From Lachnospiraceae bacterium (lineage in GTDB: Bacteria > Bacillota > Clostridia > Lachnospirales > Lachnospiraceae): a stretch of 28,153 bases of DNA. The stretch covers positions 1-28,153 of the forward strand of contig VSNO01000040.1 of NCBI GenBank assembly GCA_009774375.1. The letters are read 5' to 3'. The notes beneath the pieces were generated by a model. That model saw nothing but the letters and a program-made list of their open reading frames with translations. It was not told the origin of the DNA and did no database searches. Positions 15,727 to 24,564 of this stretch are shown here, piece after piece; the first letter of the stretch is position 1, and each line of letters begins with the position of its first letter. A program made the translations under genes and the position numbers.

Positions 15727-17265
15727 ATGCTGATCAAGATTATATTACTGATTCTGTTTTTCGGGTGCATGATCGCGGTGGGGCTTTACGCCAGAAAGAG
15801 CGCGAACAGCATGACCGATTTTGTGCTCGGCGGGCGGAGCGTCGGTCCGTGGCTCTCGGCCTTTGCCTACGGCACGTCCTACTTTTCCGCGGTCGTGTTC
15901 GTGGGATATGCGGGGCAGTTTGGCTGGAAGTACGGGCTTGCCTCGACGTGGATCGGACTCGGAAACGCCGTGATCGGTTCCCTGCTCGCGTGGGTTGCGA
16001 TGGGCAGGCGCACCAGGGTCATGACACACCATCTGGAGGTCGCCACGATGCCCGACTTCTTCGGCAGGCGCTACGACAGCAATGTGCTGAGGATCGTGGC
16101 CTCCGCGATCGCCTTTGTGTTCATGATCCCGTACACGGCCTCTGTGTACAACGGTCTTTCCAGACTGTTTGGCATGGCTTTCGACATTCCCTACACGGTG
16201 TGCGTGGTCACGATGGCGGTGCTCACCGGCGTGTATGTCATTCTCGGCGGCTACATGGCAACTGCGATCAACGATTTTATCCAGGGTGTCATCATGCTGT
16301 TTGGCATCGTGGCAGTCATCGCCGCCGTGCTCTCCGGCCAGGGCGGATTTATCGAAGCCGTGAGAAAACTCTCCGAGCTGCAGTCCGATGTGCCTGTCAC
16401 ACTGGGCCAGCAGGGCGCTTTCGCATCGTTCTTCGGGACGGATCCGCTCAACCTCTTAGGTGTCATCATCCTCACCTCGCTGGGAACGTGGGGACTTCCC
16501 CAGATGGTACACAAATTCTATGCGATCAAGAGTGAGAAAGCGATCAAAACCGGCACGATCGTTTCCACATTTTTTGCGGTGATCGTGTCCGGCGGCTGTT
16601 ATTTCCTCGGCGGATTCGGCCGGCTGTTCGACTCGCAGGCGCTGTACAAGGCGGACGGCTCCGTGATGTATGACGCGATCGTGCCGGCAATGTTATCGAC
16701 ACTGCCCGATATCCTGATCGGCGTCGTCATCATCTTAGTACTCTCGGCCTCCATGTCGACGCTCTCCTCGCTGGTCCTGACCTCCGCGTCGACACTGACG
16801 CTCGACTTCATCAAGGGCAATATCGTGAAAGACATGGACGACAAAAAACAACTGATGTACATACGCGTACTGATCGTATTCTTCATCGTGATCTCTGTCG
16901 TGCTTGCGCTGAACCCACCCACCTTCATCGCCCAGCTCATGGGCATCTCATGGGGTGCACTCGCAGGCGCTTTCCTCGCGCCGTTCCTCTACGGACTGTA
17001 CTGGAAGGGCGTCACGAAAGCCGGCGTGTGGGCAAGCTTCATCTGCGGCGTAGGCATCACGGTGTCCAATATGTTCTTCAAGTTCATCGCCTCGCCGATC
17101 AACGCAGGCGCGGCTGCCATGATCGTCGGGCTGATCGTCACACCCCTCGTCAGCCTGATCACACCGAAGATCGACAGCGCCTTTGTCGACAAAATATTCA
17201 AGTGCTACGACAACACTGCAAAAGTGTCGAGCAGGGAATATCTGAAAGAGGAAGAAAACTCATAA
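15727..17265 (+). CDS. Sodium:solute symporter (SSS family)
   Basis: A 512-residue polytopic membrane transporter of the PutP/SglT-like SSS family. The N-terminal helix is followed by SMTDFVLGGRSVGPWLSAFAYGTSYFSAV, a classic family block, and by TMPDFFGRRY and the GGYMATAINDFIQG helix. About 13 hydrophobic segments are visible, in keeping with the family. It imports an organic solute with Na+; proline-like or other carboxylate substrates are possible, but none is shown by the sequence. ATG 15727 is preferred over an upstream in-frame ATG because GGGAGGAG lies about 9 nt before it. Its last codons overlap the convergent chemoreceptor gene by 6 bp. Confidence 0.92.
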   Translation: MLIKIILLILFFGCMIAVGLYARKSANSMTDFVLGGRSVGPWLSAFAYGTSYFSAVVFVGYAGQFGWKYGLASTWIGLGNAVIGSLLAWVAMGRRTRVMTHHLEVATMPDFFGRRYDSNVLRIVASAIAFVFMIPYTASVYNGLSRLFGMAFDIPYTVCVVTMAVLTGVYVILGGYMATAINDFIQGVIMLFGIVAVIAAVLSGQGGFIEAVRKLSELQSDVPVTLGQQGAFASFFGTDPLNLLGVIILTSLGTWGLPQMVHKFYAIKSEKAIKTGTIVSTFFAVIVSGGCYFLGGFGRLFDSQALYKADGSVMYDAIVPAMLSTLPDILIGVVIILVLSASMSTLSSLVLTSASTLTLDFIKGNIVKDMDDKKQLMYIRVLIVFFIVISVVLALNPPTFIAQLMGISWGALAGAFLAPFLYGLYWKGVTKAGVWASFICGVGITVSNMFFKFIASPINAGAAAMIVGLIVTPLVSLITPKIDSAFVDKIFKCYDNTAKVSSREYLKEEENS

Positions 17266-19344
17266 TTTGAACTGTCCCACCGACTCACTCAATTTCCCTA
17301 CGATCTCATCGAGCATCCTGGCGTGGGACGCCATCTGCTCCATGGTGCTGTTGACCTGCTCGGCGGAGGCGTTGACCTGCTCGGTAGCCGCCGCCGAGGT
17401 CTCGGATACCGATGCGATATCTTCCATGCGGTTCACGACATTGTCGCGCGCGATGCTCATCTCACGGTTGAGCTGTTCGATCTCCTCCACCGCCTGCATC
17501 AGCTCCCTGACGGACGCCTCGATGTCCTCGAAGAGTTTCTGTGTCTCCTTGATCGCCTTCTGCTGGTCATCCTGGATCACACCGCTCTCCTCGAGCTGGT
17601 CCTCCACATGGGCGGAATTTCCGGTGATCTCGGCAACGATCTTCTTGATCTCCTCCGTGGAATCCTTCGACTGCTCCGCCAGTTTTCTGATCTCGTCCGC
17701 CACGACCGCAAAGCCCTTTCCGCTCTCGCCTGCCCGCGCCGCCTCGATCGAAGCGTTTAATGACAGCAGGTTCGTCTGCGATGTGATGTCTGCGATCGCG
17801 TCCGATATGTAGTTGATCTTCTCGATGGATTTGAGCATCTCCGACATCGTGGCGATGGATTCGTCAGAGTTGACTTTTGCCCGCTCGGACTTGCTGATCA
17901 GCTCTTCAAGGATCCGGATCCCTTTCCTGCCAAGTCTCTCGGTCTCCTTGGATCTCTCACCAATCTTCTCCGTCTTTTCTTTGGAAACGCTCATGTTCTG
18001 AGCAAGCTTCTCCACCTCGGCGTTCGCCTCCGCCGTGCTCTGCGCCTGTTCAGTCGCGCCCTGCGCCACGCTTCCGATCGCCTCTGTCACCTGCCCTGCG
18101 ACCTCTCTGGTGTCCCCAGATACTTCCATGACCGACTTCGCGATCGCATAGATCTCCTGCGAGTTCGTCCCGACATTTCTGATCAGGCCGGAAATGCTGT
18201 CCATCATACCGTTAAAATTGTGCTCTAGCTCCCCGAACTCGTCATGCCTTCTGACCTCCAGCTTGGTGGACAGATCTCCGCCTGCCATGTGCTCCGTTGC
18301 TGTCTGGAGCTTCTTCAACTCCCTTGCGATGGAAAATGCGATGACCAGCGCCACAACGACTGACAGGATCAATGCAAACACGCAGCAGAGCACTGTTGCG
18401 AAACTGATCGCCCGCATGCTCCCCGCAAGCTCCTCCTCCCCGATCAGGCCGATCAGATACCAGCCTGTGATCGTGTCCTTGGTCAGTGTCACACTGTATT
18501 TCCCGCCTTTGATATCGCATATGAGGCTGGCTGACGGGTTTGTTTCCGCGGACGCATCCCCCGCCGACACTGCTTCGGCAGAGGCATCTACCTCCGCGAC
18601 CAGCTCATTCCATACAGGGATATCAGCGGAAGGCACCTGTACGATGCCGTTTTTCTCATTATCCACGATGATATTCCCGGCGTCATCGGCGAGCACGGTA
18701 AAACCTGTCGTCATCAGCTGGATCTCGTTGATATAATCCTTCAGCACATCTATGTTGATGTCCATGGCAACGATCCCCACATGCTCGTCATTCGCCTTCA
18801 GATCCTGCGAGACCGTGAACACTTCAATACCGTCATCGTTGACATATGGCGTCGTGAAATTACCGAATACCGTATATCTCGCTTTCAGTCCCAGCGCATC
18901 CTTATACCAGTCCTTCTGGGTGTTGTCAACGTTGACTTTCTCCTGGTATTCGCCCGTCTTTTTCCCATCCTCTGACACACTCATCTTCGCCTGGATGTAC
19001 TTTCCGCTGGCTGTCGCGTAATACGTCTTTTCCGAATCCGGAATGACCTTCAGGGCGCTCAGCAGGGAATCCTCAATCCCCTGGATCCGCACGCTGTACT
19101 CCAGATCCACTTTCTTGAAGTCATTGCTGCGGCACATCAGGTCGATCGGCAGGCTCAGCGTCTTCATATACCGCTGAAATCCGGACACCGCCTCATACAT
19201 TGTCTGCTCACTGGTGAGCTGCATATTCTCTTCCATGATCCCGGTCACCCTGCTCCTGATCATCAGCGTACTGATCACCACCGCCGCCATGGAAACAATG
19301 ACGATATAACACATCAACCTGACACTAAAACTTGTTTTTTTCAT
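17260..19344 (-). CDS. Methyl-accepting chemotaxis protein with double-Cache-type sensor
   Basis: A 694-residue chemoreceptor. Membrane helix 1 is at about residues 10-28 and helix 2 at about 312-338. The extracellular part of about 280 residues resembles a double-Cache sensor (WYKDALGLKARYTVFGNFTTPY, GIVAMDINIDVLKDYI). HAMP is at about 339-392. The signalling tip is NLLSLNASIEAARAGESGKG (residues 525-544). GGAGGTG precedes ATG 19344; an in-frame extension of 39 codons upstream is rejected. Within the sensor an Ala/Ser/Asp/Glu-rich stretch at about 250-274 repeats DASAE. The tail overlaps the convergent symporter gene by 6 bp. The ligand is unknown. Confidence 0.93.
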   Translation of the reverse strand: MKKTSFSVRLMCYIVIVSMAAVVISTLMIRSRVTGIMEENMQLTSEQTMYEAVSGFQRYMKTLSLPIDLMCRSNDFKKVDLEYSVRIQGIEDSLLSALKVIPDSEKTYYATASGKYIQAKMSVSEDGKKTGEYQEKVNVDNTQKDWYKDALGLKARYTVFGNFTTPYVNDDGIEVFTVSQDLKANDEHVGIVAMDINIDVLKDYINEIQLMTTGFTVLADDAGNIIVDNEKNGIVQVPSADIPVWNELVAEVDASAEAVSAGDASAETNPSASLICDIKGGKYSVTLTKDTITGWYLIGLIGEEELAGSMRAISFATVLCCVFALILSVVVALVIAFSIARELKKLQTATEHMAGGDLSTKLEVRRHDEFGELEHNFNGMMDSISGLIRNVGTNSQEIYAIAKSVMEVSGDTREVAGQVTEAIGSVAQGATEQAQSTAEANAEVEKLAQNMSVSKEKTEKIGERSKETERLGRKGIRILEELISKSERAKVNSDESIATMSEMLKSIEKINYISDAIADITSQTNLLSLNASIEAARAGESGKGFAVVADEIRKLAEQSKDSTEEIKKIVAEITGNSAHVEDQLEESGVIQDDQQKAIKETQKLFEDIEASVRELMQAVEEIEQLNREMSIARDNVVNRMEDIASVSETSAAATEQVNASAEQVNSTMEQMASHARMLDEIVGKLSESVGQFKL

Positions 19345-19407
19345 TGACACCTCCGTCTGACTGCATTTTTCCAGCCGCTTATCATTTCTTCGTACTGTTT
19401 TCAGTTT

Positions 19408-19435
19408 AGTATATTTAACCACAAAATACAAGCAA
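19408..19435 (-). promoter_or_regulatory. Possible promoter of the second chemoreceptor gene
   Basis: On the minus strand TTGCTT (19430-19435), a 16-bp spacer and TATACT (19408-19413) lie about 65 bp upstream of the ATG. This is a reasonable sigma-A site. No good sigma-D motif is seen here. Confidence 0.4.
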
Positions 19436-19482
19436 ACAGAGATAATTTCTGTCAATTTCACTAATATTTTTCAGAAAACCAT

Positions 19483-22002
19483 TTATTCCGCCGTCTCGAT
19501 CGACTCCACAATGCTCCTCTTCGCGATCTGCCGCAGCGGGACAGCGGACGCGAGCAGACAGGCTGCGACCGACAGGATGGAAGCCTGCGCCATCGCAGGC
19601 ACCGGTGGTGCCGTCAGCTGAAATGCACCGCTCCCCGCCGATCTCACAAGCACCGTACACAGATATCCCGCCGCGCTTCCGATAACCGACGCATAGATGC
19701 CGTAGCAGGCTCCCTCCCACAGAAAAGTCCTGTACAGGCTCCCCACGCTCATGCCGACCGCCCGCTGTGTGCCGATCTCTGCCATCCGCGTATGGATATT
19801 GGTATAAACCGTATTGACAATGTTCAGGATACCGATGAGACCGATCAGCAGGATCAGTCCCCATGCAAGCAGCCGGATCTGCATCTCACTCTCCGCGAGC
19901 TGTCTGTCCGTATCCTCATAGGACACCCATGTTGTTCCGGCAGTACGCGCGCAGAGACTGTCAAGCGTGCGGTCGAACACATCCCTGTCCGCATCTGCCC
20001 TCAGGATCGGACGAAACTCGGCATACACATCCATCCCCGTCAGCTCCGGATACAGCCGGTCACTCACAAGCACCTGCACTCCATTGATAAAGCCGTTGTT
20101 TCCAATGCTGAAATAACCGTCGTAACCGTTTAGCGCCATCAGCACCTGCAGTTTTTTCCCGGCGACGGTGATCGTGGCGCCCTCCTCTACACACGTCGTC
20201 CCTGCATCGATACCTTCTATATTAATGGGCAGCGGATTGCGGACAACACATCCCTCCCCCGCTTTCAGCGCCGCCAGCTGTTCCTCAGTTAACTGACCCT
20301 CAAAACTCCTATCCGTCCAGCAGTCATTAACTCCAAAAATCTGAAAACGCTCAACAGGGTTTCCTGCAAAATTAATATCCGTCTCGATCCCCGCGGGCGC
20401 ATACTGTTCATCCGGCTCGTAAAGCGTAACCTGCTGTGCCGCCACCGCTGCCACATTGGGATCCGCTTCCATCCGGCGCAGCTCCTCCGGTGAAAATCCG
20501 ACATATTCGTTTATGACCGAATAATCCCCCAGATGCTCCGTTTCCGCTCCTGCAACGCTCAGGAGCGAGAGATAACTCTGCAGGGCGACAAACACAGTGA
20601 TACTCATGACCAGCGACAGGATCGTAATGACAGTGCGGCTTTTGTTCCGCCGCATGTTGAGCGCCGCATAATAGCGCTCAAACGATCTCACCCGGCGGGT
20701 CCTGCGCCGCCTGCGGCTGATCTTATCACAGGCTCCGCCAGACGCCATGCCGTGCATCGCAGTCACAGGGGCGGTTTTCGCCGCATAACGGGCGGCCGGT
20801 GCCGCTGCCAGAAAAGCGAACAGCAGCGTGACAAACCCGCTTATAAATAAATATCCCCATTTTCCGCCACTGTTTTCCGCGATCAGTACCTGGAGCTGTT
20901 CCATGTCTGACGCAAGAAACATCCCGGGCGGCAGCTGACGCAGCACGGCTCCCAGGATTCCCTTCGCTGACAGCCGTCCGCAGAGCATTCCGATCGGAAT
21001 ACCGCCCAGACAGAGCATCAGAACCTCCTCCGCCACGATGCGGTACAACTGCCCCCTCTCTGCGCCGACCGCGCGGAGTACGCCGTACTGTCCGATCCGC
21101 CGGGCGACCGCGATCTTAAGGATATTGTAGATCACCAGTCCCGCCGCCAGCAGGATCAGCACCGCCGCTAGGACGCCCGCCAGAATGACAAACGGGAACC
21201 CCTCGTCATCCAGCATCACACTGCCCTCGTCCGCACTGCATCGGATCCCCAGCGCATTCAGATACGGGTAATTGTAGAGGATATCCAGCTCATGAAGTCC
21301 CAGACTGCCGGACAGGTCGTCGATGAGCGCCTGAAAATGCCTCTGGTCCGCTGTACGGATATCCAGATTATAATAAATATATTTCTGCGGCAAAAGCGCC
21401 GCAGCAGTCCCCTCCCCCGCAAAACCGCGGATATATCCGTAAGTGTAACCCAGATAATTGCTCTGTGTGATGCCGGTGAGGACAAAATCCGCCTCATAGT
21501 CATACGCCTCGATCTCAATGCCATGGCGCAGCGCCTTTGACAGCGACAGCGGGATCGTATCCCCGATATCCCCCGCAAATCCGAGAAACTGCAGGGCATC
21601 CTCCGGCAGGGCGATTTCCATCGGCTTCTCGGGCAGCCGCCCCCGCACGATCTTCGTGTATGACGGATACGCGCTCAGCCCGTCTCCCCAGTACTCTTCC
21701 AGATTCAGTTTTAACAGGTCGTTCAGATCATACGACCCTAACTGGACAGAACGCCCCGCATAGGAAATCCTGGCGTCCTCCTCCACGATCCGTGCCTGAT
21801 CCCCGGTCAGCTGGACAAACGATACATAGCGCTCGCCCCCGATGGCAGCCGCCTGCTGTCTGCGCATCGCCGCCAGTACGCCCACAGACTGTCCGACTGC
21901 CGTTGTCATCACAGTGGACAGTATGACGGCAGTCAGGATCAGGACGGACACAACTTTCTGCCCCATGATCTCTCTCCATGCCAATACATGATATGATCTC
22001 AT
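19483..22002 (-). CDS. ABC transporter permease, FtsX/MacB-like, 839 aa
   Basis: A large membrane permease with duplicated FtsX-type halves. Helix 1 is at about residues 15-36, followed by an ectodomain of about 230 residues and a three-helix block (about 268-400). The second half has a helix near 455-475, another ectodomain of about 230 residues, and three C-terminal helices at about 711-733, 763-785 and 807-823. The MAEIGTQRAVGMS and RIGQYGVLRAVGAE motifs are the FtsX-domain coupling loops facing the ATPase. Such transporters export or extract peptides, lipids or lipoproteins rather than import. The ATG overlaps the ATPase stop by 4 bp (ATGA), so translation is coupled. No terminator is visible after it. 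Confidence 0.9.
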   Translation of the reverse strand: MRSYHVLAWREIMGQKVVSVLILTAVILSTVMTTAVGQSVGVLAAMRRQQAAAIGGERYVSFVQLTGDQARIVEEDARISYAGRSVQLGSYDLNDLLKLNLEEYWGDGLSAYPSYTKIVRGRLPEKPMEIALPEDALQFLGFAGDIGDTIPLSLSKALRHGIEIEAYDYEADFVLTGITQSNYLGYTYGYIRGFAGEGTAAALLPQKYIYYNLDIRTADQRHFQALIDDLSGSLGLHELDILYNYPYLNALGIRCSADEGSVMLDDEGFPFVILAGVLAAVLILLAAGLVIYNILKIAVARRIGQYGVLRAVGAERGQLYRIVAEEVLMLCLGGIPIGMLCGRLSAKGILGAVLRQLPPGMFLASDMEQLQVLIAENSGGKWGYLFISGFVTLLFAFLAAAPAARYAAKTAPVTAMHGMASGGACDKISRRRRRTRRVRSFERYYAALNMRRNKSRTVITILSLVMSITVFVALQSYLSLLSVAGAETEHLGDYSVINEYVGFSPEELRRMEADPNVAAVAAQQVTLYEPDEQYAPAGIETDINFAGNPVERFQIFGVNDCWTDRSFEGQLTEEQLAALKAGEGCVVRNPLPINIEGIDAGTTCVEEGATITVAGKKLQVLMALNGYDGYFSIGNNGFINGVQVLVSDRLYPELTGMDVYAEFRPILRADADRDVFDRTLDSLCARTAGTTWVSYEDTDRQLAESEMQIRLLAWGLILLIGLIGILNIVNTVYTNIHTRMAEIGTQRAVGMSVGSLYRTFLWEGACYGIYASVIGSAAGYLCTVLVRSAGSGAFQLTAPPVPAMAQASILSVAACLLASAVPLRQIAKRSIVESIETAE

Positions 22003-22679
22003 CGTATTGTCACCCCCTCCTCCGACAGCATACCGTCCATGATCACAAATCTCCTGTCCGCCATCTGCGCGATCTGGCTGTCATGGGTGATGACGACGAG
22101 CGTCTTTTTCATCCTGCGGCGGATCTCTGCCAACAACCTCATGACCTCACCGCCGCTTTTGCTGTCCAGATTACCGGTCGGCTCGTCCGCAAAGATGATA
22201 TCCGGCCTGGCGATCAATGCGCGTGCGATCGCCACCCGCTGCTGCTGCCCGCCGCTCAGCTCGTGCGGCAGATGCGTCAGACGGCCGCTGATGCCGAGCA
22301 GCTCCGCCAGCTCCCCAAGATATGCCCGGTCCTCCTTTTTCCTGTCCAGCAGCAGCGGCATCAGGATATTTTCCCGCGCCGTCAGCACCGGCAGCAGATG
22401 AAACTGCTGAAACACAAATCCGATCCGCCTGCGGCGAAATGCCGACAGCTCCCTGTCGTTCATTTTACATATGTCCTGCCCATCATAGGACAGCTTCCCC
22501 TCCGTCGGAAAATCCAGCCCCGACAAGATGTGCAGCAGCGTGCTCTTGCCGCTGCCGGACGGTCCCATGATCGAGATGAAATCCCCCTCCGCGATCTCCA
22601 TATCTGCCCTGTGGAGCGCAGTGACCTTATTCTCCCCGCTTCCGTATACTTTCCCCAGCTTCTCTGCTTTGATCAACAT
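21999..22679 (-). CDS. ABC transporter ATP-binding protein, MacB/LolD type
   Basis: A 226-residue cytosolic ATPase partner of the FtsX-type permease. Walker A is GPSGSGKST (residues 39-47), the signature is LSGGQQQR, Walker B with the catalytic Glu is IIFADEPTGNLDS, and the switch histidine is in VVITHD. The HRADMEIAEGDFISIMGPSG layout is typical of the MacB/LolD/FtsE family. ATG 22679 has AAAGGAGAG 8 nt upstream; a GTG three codons earlier would touch that site. It overlaps the permease by 4 bp. The gap to the upstream membrane-protein gene on the same strand is about 135 bp, so it may be transcribed with the BlaI-controlled operon or from its own promoter. Confidence 0.94.
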   Translation of the reverse strand: MLIKAEKLGKVYGSGENKVTALHRADMEIAEGDFISIMGPSGSGKSTLLHILSGLDFPTEGKLSYDGQDICKMNDRELSAFRRRRIGFVFQQFHLLPVLTARENILMPLLLDRKKEDRAYLGELAELLGISGRLTHLPHELSGGQQQRVAIARALIARPDIIFADEPTGNLDSKSGGEVMRLLAEIRRRMKKTLVVITHDSQIAQMADRRFVIMDGMLSEEGVTIR

Positions 22680-22814
22680 AAAAAACACTCTCCTTTTCTG
22701 TCCGTTATCGACATTAAGGAACTGTCAGTAAATTGCTCATGACAAGTAATCCATCAACAATTCCTGAGAAGAGTGTAGCTCTGAAATCTCAAAATTTGCT
22801 CAATTTTCTGCGTT

Positions 22815-24176
22815 TTACCGCTCTGTTATTTCCCTGTATTCTTCCGTGCCCACGTCACTCCAGCGCTTTCTCCCCGATGCGACCACTTTTTTCGTCGCAT
22901 TCTCCACCGCGTACATATCGACAATGACATACTGGTCGACACTGTCCTCCGTGAACTTATACAGCACAAACAGCTCGCAGGCGCCGTTTTCAGAAGGGTG
23001 ATCATACACCAGCGAGTAGAAAAAGCCCTCCTTTTCCCCCAGATCGACATAAAAACTGCCCTTCGCATTGTGATCAGCGCGATAGGTAAATCCCTCATCC
23101 GCCAGAACCGCATCGTACAGCACCTGTGCGGCTTCTTCCACAGAGTCCTCCTGCGGCTCTGTCGAAGACGTCTGTTCCTGGATCTCTGATTCCTCCTCGC
23201 GGGCTTGCTGCGCCCGCTCATCCGCCCGTGCGTACTGCTCTGCAGCATACGCATATTTTTCCGCAACGATCCTGGCCACATGGTCAGGACTGCGGTAATA
23301 ATCCTCGCCTTCGTCCCACCACTGCAGCTTTCCGAAAGGGAGCGTGAATGTGATCTCATGCTCCCCTTCATGGGCCGACACGCCGACATTTCCATAATAC
23401 GTCTCAAACAACTCCGTATGCTCCACACAATAGCGGATCATCCGGGAGAGATCTCCCGCCAGCGCCTGTATGTCGTCCTCGCCGTCCAGTTCCAGATAAA
23501 ACAGGTCGTCCCTGCCGCTATGATCCAGTGTGATATGATGGCCGCGCCTGATTCCGAGCGCCTCACAGCTCTCAGATAAATATCTGAGGGTCATCTGCCG
23601 CACATAATCATCATTTAATGCCATCCCGCCCAGATAGACAGACACCCTCACCTCAGGAAATTCTTTGTCGCACAGAAAACCGCTTCCTGACACATCTGTC
23701 ACAAATTCCCTGTTGTACTTCCTTTCCAGATATTCCTGTCTGATCTCATCCGTAAGCTCTGCCGGCGTCTTGAAGAACACGGCAACCGGGCGGTAATATA
23801 CATATTGCGATTTACTGAGAAACCCCGACTCGTTTGTCACCAGCAGGCCGGGCGCGAGCATCCGCTCCTCCTGCACGCCCAGGGCGATGAACAGGATCGT
23901 CCAGTATGCCCAGAACAGATACCCCGCCCCCGCGGTCAAAGTCAGGATCCCCCTGATCACAGAGTGGATCCGCTCCCTTTTATGGATCCAGACTGCCAGC
24001 GTGACGACCGCAAACAGCGGCGTGACCAAAGCCGTCATGATCTTTCCCAGGACATCGACCCATGTGCGCAGCGAGAGCTGCAGTGAATCTTCCGTGATCG
24101 TCAGCACGGCTGACAGTACCATATAAAATATAGAAATCCCTAACGATATGAGTGTTGCTTTTACGATTCTTTTCAC
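22815..24176 (-). CDS. Membrane-anchored hypothetical protein, last gene of the M56/BlaI operon
   Basis: I do not recognise this 453-residue protein. Three hydrophobic segments are at about residues 9-27, 44-63 and 77-99. A soluble region follows (about 100-453), probably extracytoplasmic. It includes an alpha-beta-looking block (about 150-290), an Ala/Glu/Gln-rich helical linker with an acidic Ser/Thr stretch (about 300-345), and a C-terminal beta-rich domain (about 346-445). The start is GTG 24176, with AGGAG 6 nt upstream, 13 bp after the blaI stop. Its place behind blaI makes it a likely output of the circuit. It has no visible enzyme motif. Confidence 0.82.
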   Translation of the reverse strand: MKRIVKATLISLGISIFYMVLSAVLTITEDSLQLSLRTWVDVLGKIMTALVTPLFAVVTLAVWIHKRERIHSVIRGILTLTAGAGYLFWAYWTILFIALGVQEERMLAPGLLVTNESGFLSKSQYVYYRPVAVFFKTPAELTDEIRQEYLERKYNREFVTDVSGSGFLCDKEFPEVRVSVYLGGMALNDDYVRQMTLRYLSESCEALGIRRGHHITLDHSGRDDLFYLELDGEDDIQALAGDLSRMIRYCVEHTELFETYYGNVGVSAHEGEHEITFTLPFGKLQWWDEGEDYYRSPDHVARIVAEKYAYAAEQYARADERAQQAREEESEIQEQTSSTEPQEDSVEEAAQVLYDAVLADEGFTYRADHNAKGSFYVDLGEKEGFFYSLVYDHPSENGACELFVLYKFTEDSVDQYVIVDMYAVENATKKVVASGRKRWSDVGTEEYREITER

Positions 24177-24189
24177 GATCTGCTCCTGT

Positions 24190-24564
24190 TTATTTTTGTC
24201 CTGTCTGTTCGTCGATCAGCGCCCGCAGTTCCTCGATCTCCTTCTCGCTCAGTCCTCTGCCGTCATACAGCGCCATTACGAAATTTTTGAGGGAACTGCC
24301 AAACATCCTGTCCAGCACGCGCTGCCCCTCCGCCTGCAGATACTCTGCCTTCCCGACCAGCGCAGAATAATAATTGACGTTGCCCTGCTTTTCTTTCCTG
24401 AGAAATCCCCTCTTCTCCAGCCTGGAGAGCAGCGACAGGATCGTGCTCGGCACGACATCCCTGTGGTTTTCCATTTTCCTCTCAATATCCATTCTGGAAA
24501 CCGGCTGTTCCGAGTCCCAGATCACCATCATCAGTTCCAGTTCCGCATCAGGTATTTTCTTCAT
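24190..24564 (-). CDS. blaI: BlaI/MecI/CopY family transcriptional repressor
   Basis: A 124-residue dimeric DNA-binding repressor. The winged-helix part (residues 1-75) includes ELELMMVIWDSEQPVS, the recognition-helix region VVPSTILSLLSRLEKRGFL and the wing GNVNYYSALV. The dimerisation part follows (76-124), with the family end LSEKEIEELRALIDEQ. Asn94-Phe95 (SLKNFVMAL) sits at the place of the Asn-Phe bond cut in staphylococcal BlaI and MecI during induction. The gene overlaps the lipoprotein gene by 17 bp and has its own GAAGGGAAG site. It probably binds the palindrome at the head of the operon, so it would repress itself and the M56 gene. Symbol by family; the signal differs from true bla systems. 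Confidence 0.93.
   Translation of the reverse strand: MKKIPDAELELMMVIWDSEQPVSRMDIERKMENHRDVVPSTILSLLSRLEKRGFLRKEKQGNVNYYSALVGKAEYLQAEGQRVLDRMFGSSLKNFVMALYDGRGLSEKEIEELRALIDEQTGQK

Noticed and set aside
19345..19461. 39-codon N-terminal extension of the second chemoreceptor
   Set aside because: The extension contains the predicted promoter and lacks a ribosome binding site; ATG 19344 has GGAGGTG and is followed by a normal first membrane helix.
22680..22814. Second BlaI operator in front of the ABC transporter genes
   Set aside because: No TACA/TGTA palindrome or TTAGACA half-site pair is present. Only short AT-rich repeats of TGAGCAA type are seen.
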